Positions 19,654-21,836 of a stretch of DNA of 21,836 bases are shown here, piece after piece. The DNA is from LBZV01 sp000993855 (GTDB lineage: Bacteria > Patescibacteriota > Microgenomatia > Curtissbacterales > GWA2-41-24). The position numbers were made by a program, and so were the translations under genes. The notes beneath the pieces were generated by a model that worked only from the letters and a program-made list of their open reading frames with translations, ran no database searches and was not told the origin of the DNA. The stretch spans positions 1 through 21,836 of the forward strand of contig CAZBKB010000016.1 in the NCBI GenBank assembly GCA_964492425.1, read 5' to 3'. Position 1 is the stretch's first letter. Each line of letters begins with the position of its first letter.

Positions 19654-20885
19654 GCAGCCATAAGCGTCTTCAAATCAAACCCACTATTCCCTATATCCAC
19701 CAAGTGCGCACTGACTTCAGCCTTGTTTTTAATAACCATCGTAAGTGACACAACATCAGCAGGATTGTTAATTACAGTTGCTCCAACAATCCTAGTAACC
19801 GATCCATATTTTTTTATAAAAATCCGCGATATCTTACCTCCTACCACAGAACCGCGCACAACAATGTTATCGGCAAAATCAGCATCCGTTACACCTATAA
19901 ATGAGCATGATCCGTCAAAAAAGTTTATTGAATAAGAAGATGCTGTCTCAAATTTGGTCCTTTCCCCACACATAGTCTTACCAACAGCCAATCCCTGGCT
20001 AGTCGCATTAGCCCAGTTCCCCACCATATGTTGTCTCTCAAAAATTATGTCCTCAAACTCGGCACAATCACCAGCCGCATAAATATCTGCAACGTTTGTT
20101 TCCAGAAATTCGTTTGTCAAAATACCCCGGTTTATACCCACACCAGATCCCTCAAGCCACTTTAAATCGGACTTTATCCCAATACCAACACCTATAACAT
20201 CCGCTTCAAAACGAGCCCCGTCCCCAGTCATAGCCGCATTGCCAACAAAGTGGTCAACCGCTGTATTTGTAATAATCTTCACCCCATTTTTTGAAAGCAC
20301 ATCAGATATAACACCTGCGCTTTCACTATCTATTTTCCCCTGCCAAAAATAATCTTCGATTACAAAAATTGTTACGTCTTCGATCCCCAGCTTTTTAAAA
20401 CAACTTGCAAACTCCAGTCCTATAAAACCGCCGCCAATAATAATCGCCCGCCGTGCATCCTTCGCCGCAGAAATTATCTTGTCCGCATCATCAATGGTAC
20501 GCAGATACAAAATACCGGCGCTTTCTGTCCCCGGAACATTAAACGGGATTACATATCCCCCAACCGCAATTAAAAGTTTGCCGTATTGGATCTCATTGCC
20601 ATCTGATAATCTGACTATTTTTTTATCACTCTCCAGTTTATCTGCCTTAATACCTTTCAAAAGCTCTATTCCCTTTTCCTCATACCACTGTGGCTTTTTC
20701 AAAAAAACCTGCTCCCTGGCAATTTTACCGCGAACATAGTGTGGCACTAAAACTCTCGAATAAAACTCATAGGGCTCGTCCGAAACAATTGTTATTGTAG
20801 AATCCGCACACAAATTACGAATTGTATCCGCAGCAGTCGTACCTGCCGCCGATCCTCCCACAATTAAAATATCCACTGACTTCAT
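19650..20885 (-). CDS. FAD-dependent NAD(P)H oxidoreductase
   Basis: This 411-residue flavoprotein has the pyridine nucleotide-disulfide oxidoreductase fold: FAD-binding ILIVGGSAAG (about 6-15), NAD(P)-binding AIIIGGGFIG (147-156) and the second FAD motif DIYAAGDCAEF (about 267-277). The redox CxxxxC pair of glutathione reductase-type enzymes is absent, placing it with ferredoxin/rubredoxin reductase, NirB-N and NADH oxidase-like proteins. SRVLVPHYVRGK (about 43-54) is typical of that branch. Its electron acceptor cannot be named. The frame opens at a TTG (20897), but the ATG at 20885 starts MKSVDILIVGG right at the fold and is preferred. It follows the VIT1-like gene across a 51-nt gap filled by an 8-nt-period repeat. 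Confidence 0.82.
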   Translation of the reverse strand: MKSVDILIVGGSAAGTTAADTIRNLCADSTITIVSDEPYEFYSRVLVPHYVRGKIAREQVFLKKPQWYEEKGIELLKGIKADKLESDKKIVRLSDGNEIQYGKLLIAVGGYVIPFNVPGTESAGILYLRTIDDADKIISAAKDARRAIIIGGGFIGLEFASCFKKLGIEDVTIFVIEDYFWQGKIDSESAGVISDVLSKNGVKIITNTAVDHFVGNAAMTGDGARFEADVIGVGIGIKSDLKWLEGSGVGINRGILTNEFLETNVADIYAAGDCAEFEDIIFERQHMVGNWANATSQGLAVGKTMCGERTKFETASSYSINFFDGSCSFIGVTDADFADNIVVRGSVVGGKISRIFIKKYGSVTRIVGATVINNPADVVSLTMVIKNKAEVSAHLVDIGNSGFDLKTLMAA

Positions 20886-20936
20886 ATCTTCAAACAATCC
20901 TGCAATCTAACAATGTAGCAATCTAGCAAATCATCA
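20886..20936 (-). repeat. Tandem 8-nt-period repeat before the oxidoreductase gene
   Basis: On the minus strand the gap reads in steps of eight with units such as TAGATTGC (twice) and TACATTGT, about five units in all, after a short GAT triplet run. No inverted arm is present. It ends about 8 nt before the ATG, the same placement as the 7-nt arrays of the atp operon. Confidence 0.6.
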
Positions 20937-21728
20937 TCATCTTACTATCCCTTCCACAACATTGCCTATTACATATGCCCCAAGCGCAGCCGACGAGCCA
21001 ATCAACAAGACTTCTAGCCCACCGCGAACCCAGCTAACGGTTGTGATAATCGATCTGAGCGCTCCTACGGCAAACAAAGTAAACGCTCCAATTACAGCCG
21101 AAAATAAGAAAGTATTGGGTAAATTGCCGACCAAAAACGGTACAAGAGGGAAAAACCCCGCAACCACAAATGCCAGAAAGGTTGCAAGGCCGTGTTTTCT
21201 AGGATCGTCAGCAGACTCCTCAATGATATCAAGCTCATCCCTCATCATCGTATCCACCCAAACCTTTCGATCAGAAGTAATAATCTCGACCGCTCGCTCC
21301 AAGTCTTTGCCTCGAAAACCCTTTCTTTCAAAGATCTCTCTTATCTCTTCAACTTCGATCTCACGCAGATGATCTATCTCCCATTCCTCTTTTCTTCTTT
21401 GGGCGCGCGCATAATCTTGTTCTGATCTTTTTCCCAAAAAATTCGAAGCTCCCATCGAAAAACCGTCCGCAACCAGATTGGCAAACCCCAAAACAATAAT
21501 CACCACCGGCGAAAGAGACGCTCCCGATGCCCCGGCAACAACCGCAAACGTCGTAATAATGCCATCATTTGCACCATAAATTAAATCTCCAATATATTTG
21601 CCGGCAGTGTGCCTATGATACAAACTCTCGTGCTTGCGATATTCCGCGTTTTCTGAGAGAAATTTTTCTTTACGCTTCAAAACGCTTTGAAGATAATCAT
21701 CCAACTTATTCTTATCACCCTTATTCAT
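20937..21728 (-). CDS. VIT1/CCC1-family iron/manganese transporter
   Basis: This 263-residue protein belongs to the VIT1/CCC1 family, which moves Fe2+ or Mn2+ out of the cytoplasm, usually by proton exchange. Helix 1 carries the signature GDLIYGANDGIITTFAVV (47-64, D55 in the pore) and helix 2 ADGFSMGASNFLGKRSE (87-103). Between helices 2 and 3 is a cytoplasmic stretch rich in Glu (about 103-160, with E114, E115, E117 and later acidic residues plus two Met near 151), matching the metal-binding domain of the family. Three further helices follow. The N-terminal 40 residues are charged. The ATG lies 6 nt after an extended -10 with a good -35, so the mRNA should be leaderless. The oxidoreductase gene follows in the same direction. 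Confidence 0.88.
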   Translation of the reverse strand: MNKGDKNKLDDYLQSVLKRKEKFLSENAEYRKHESLYHRHTAGKYIGDLIYGANDGIITTFAVVAGASGASLSPVVIIVLGFANLVADGFSMGASNFLGKRSEQDYARAQRRKEEWEIDHLREIEVEEIREIFERKGFRGKDLERAVEIITSDRKVWVDTMMRDELDIIEESADDPRKHGLATFLAFVVAGFFPLVPFLVGNLPNTFLFSAVIGAFTLFAVGALRSIITTVSWVRGGLEVLLIGSSAALGAYVIGNVVEGIVR

Positions 21729-21734
21729 GCTGTT

Positions 21735-21764
21735 AGCGTAACAAGATTAAAGCACTAATATCAA
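21735..21764 (-). promoter_or_regulatory. Promoter of the VIT1-like gene
   Basis: On the minus strand TTGATA (21764-21759), 18 nt, then TACGCT (21740-21735) preceded by TGT, an extended -10. It ends 6 nt before the ATG at 21728, so +1 and the start codon should coincide. Nothing further is recognised from 21765 to the window end. Confidence 0.6.
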
Positions 21765-21836
21765 GCAACTTGCACTAGCCTGTTAAAGTATCAGCCAATT
21801 AGTTTACATCCCCCTCAGATTGTTGGCAAAGGAAAA

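Noticed and set aside
20886..20897. TTG start of the oxidoreductase at 20897
   Set aside because: It falls inside the 8-nt repeat and has no Shine-Dalgarno; the ATG at 20885 begins right at the FAD fold.
1..21836. Alternative genetic code with UGA as an amino acid
   Set aside because: atpF and the TraD-like gene end in UGA at family-appropriate lengths and no conserved frame reads through UGA.

Overview
This 21.8 kb window looks like a chromosomal segment of an ultra-small, AT-rich bacterium of the Candidate Phyla Radiation (Patescibacteria), probably near the Microgenomates. That assignment is an inference. It rests on very compact gene packing, a shortened ATP synthase delta subunit, an FtsB-like protein with an Asn/Trp-rich tail, an archaeal-type cytidylate kinase, a lone VirD4/TraD-like ATPase with an orphan partner, and many genes without a Shine-Dalgarno site. 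UGA acts as stop (atpF, the TraD-like gene), so the recoded Gracilibacteria/SR1 group is unlikely.

Layout. 1-2.6 kb: initiator tRNA-Met, an FtsB/DivIC-like division protein, a Xer-type tyrosine recombinase, an unrecognised Pro-rich protein and a 51-residue membrane protein. 2.6-3.3 kb: beta-class carbonic anhydrase-like protein. 3.4-10.2 kb: complete F-type ATP synthase operon atpB-E-F-H-A-G-D-(small membrane gene)-C. 10.3-11.7 kb: cytidylate kinase-like gene, convergent with NAD kinase. 11.7 kb: tRNA-Ile with a rare UAU anticodon. 11.8-15.7 kb: anchored Thr/Pro-rich protein, TraD/VirD4-like ATPase and a conserved-looking partner. 15.8-17.1 kb: aquaporin-like channel and a cupredoxin-like lipoprotein. 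17.1-18.9 kb: class II fructose-bisphosphate aldolase, small membrane protein and RpiB. 19-21.7 kb: secreted/anchored unknown, FAD/NAD oxidoreductase and a VIT1/CCC1 metal transporter.

Most unusual content. (1) Four gaps before atpE, atpF, atpD and cmk are filled by degenerate repeats of exactly 7-nt period. A left array is followed by a right array of the reverse-complement word, the word differs at every gap, and the right arm runs up to the start codon (or Shine-Dalgarno site). A three-unit version sits before atpG and seems to have pushed its Shine-Dalgarno site away; an 8-nt version lies before the oxidoreductase. (2) Two genes carry scars of a diverged second copy: the Xer gene is followed by a second stretch encoding its last ten residues plus stop with only synonymous changes, and rpiB is preceded by a diverged copy of its own first codons split by a 72-nt hairpin-bearing insert. 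(3) Five genes have an extended -10 promoter ending 6-8 nt before ATG, so their mRNAs are probably leaderless, while two TTG-initiated genes share an extended Shine-Dalgarno site at identical spacing. (4) Three of four convergent pairs interlock through a 4-bp CTAR stop overlap.

Functionally the window mixes energy conversion, nucleotide and NADP supply, a little sugar-phosphate metabolism, envelope transport, and a DNA-translocase/secretion ATPase.
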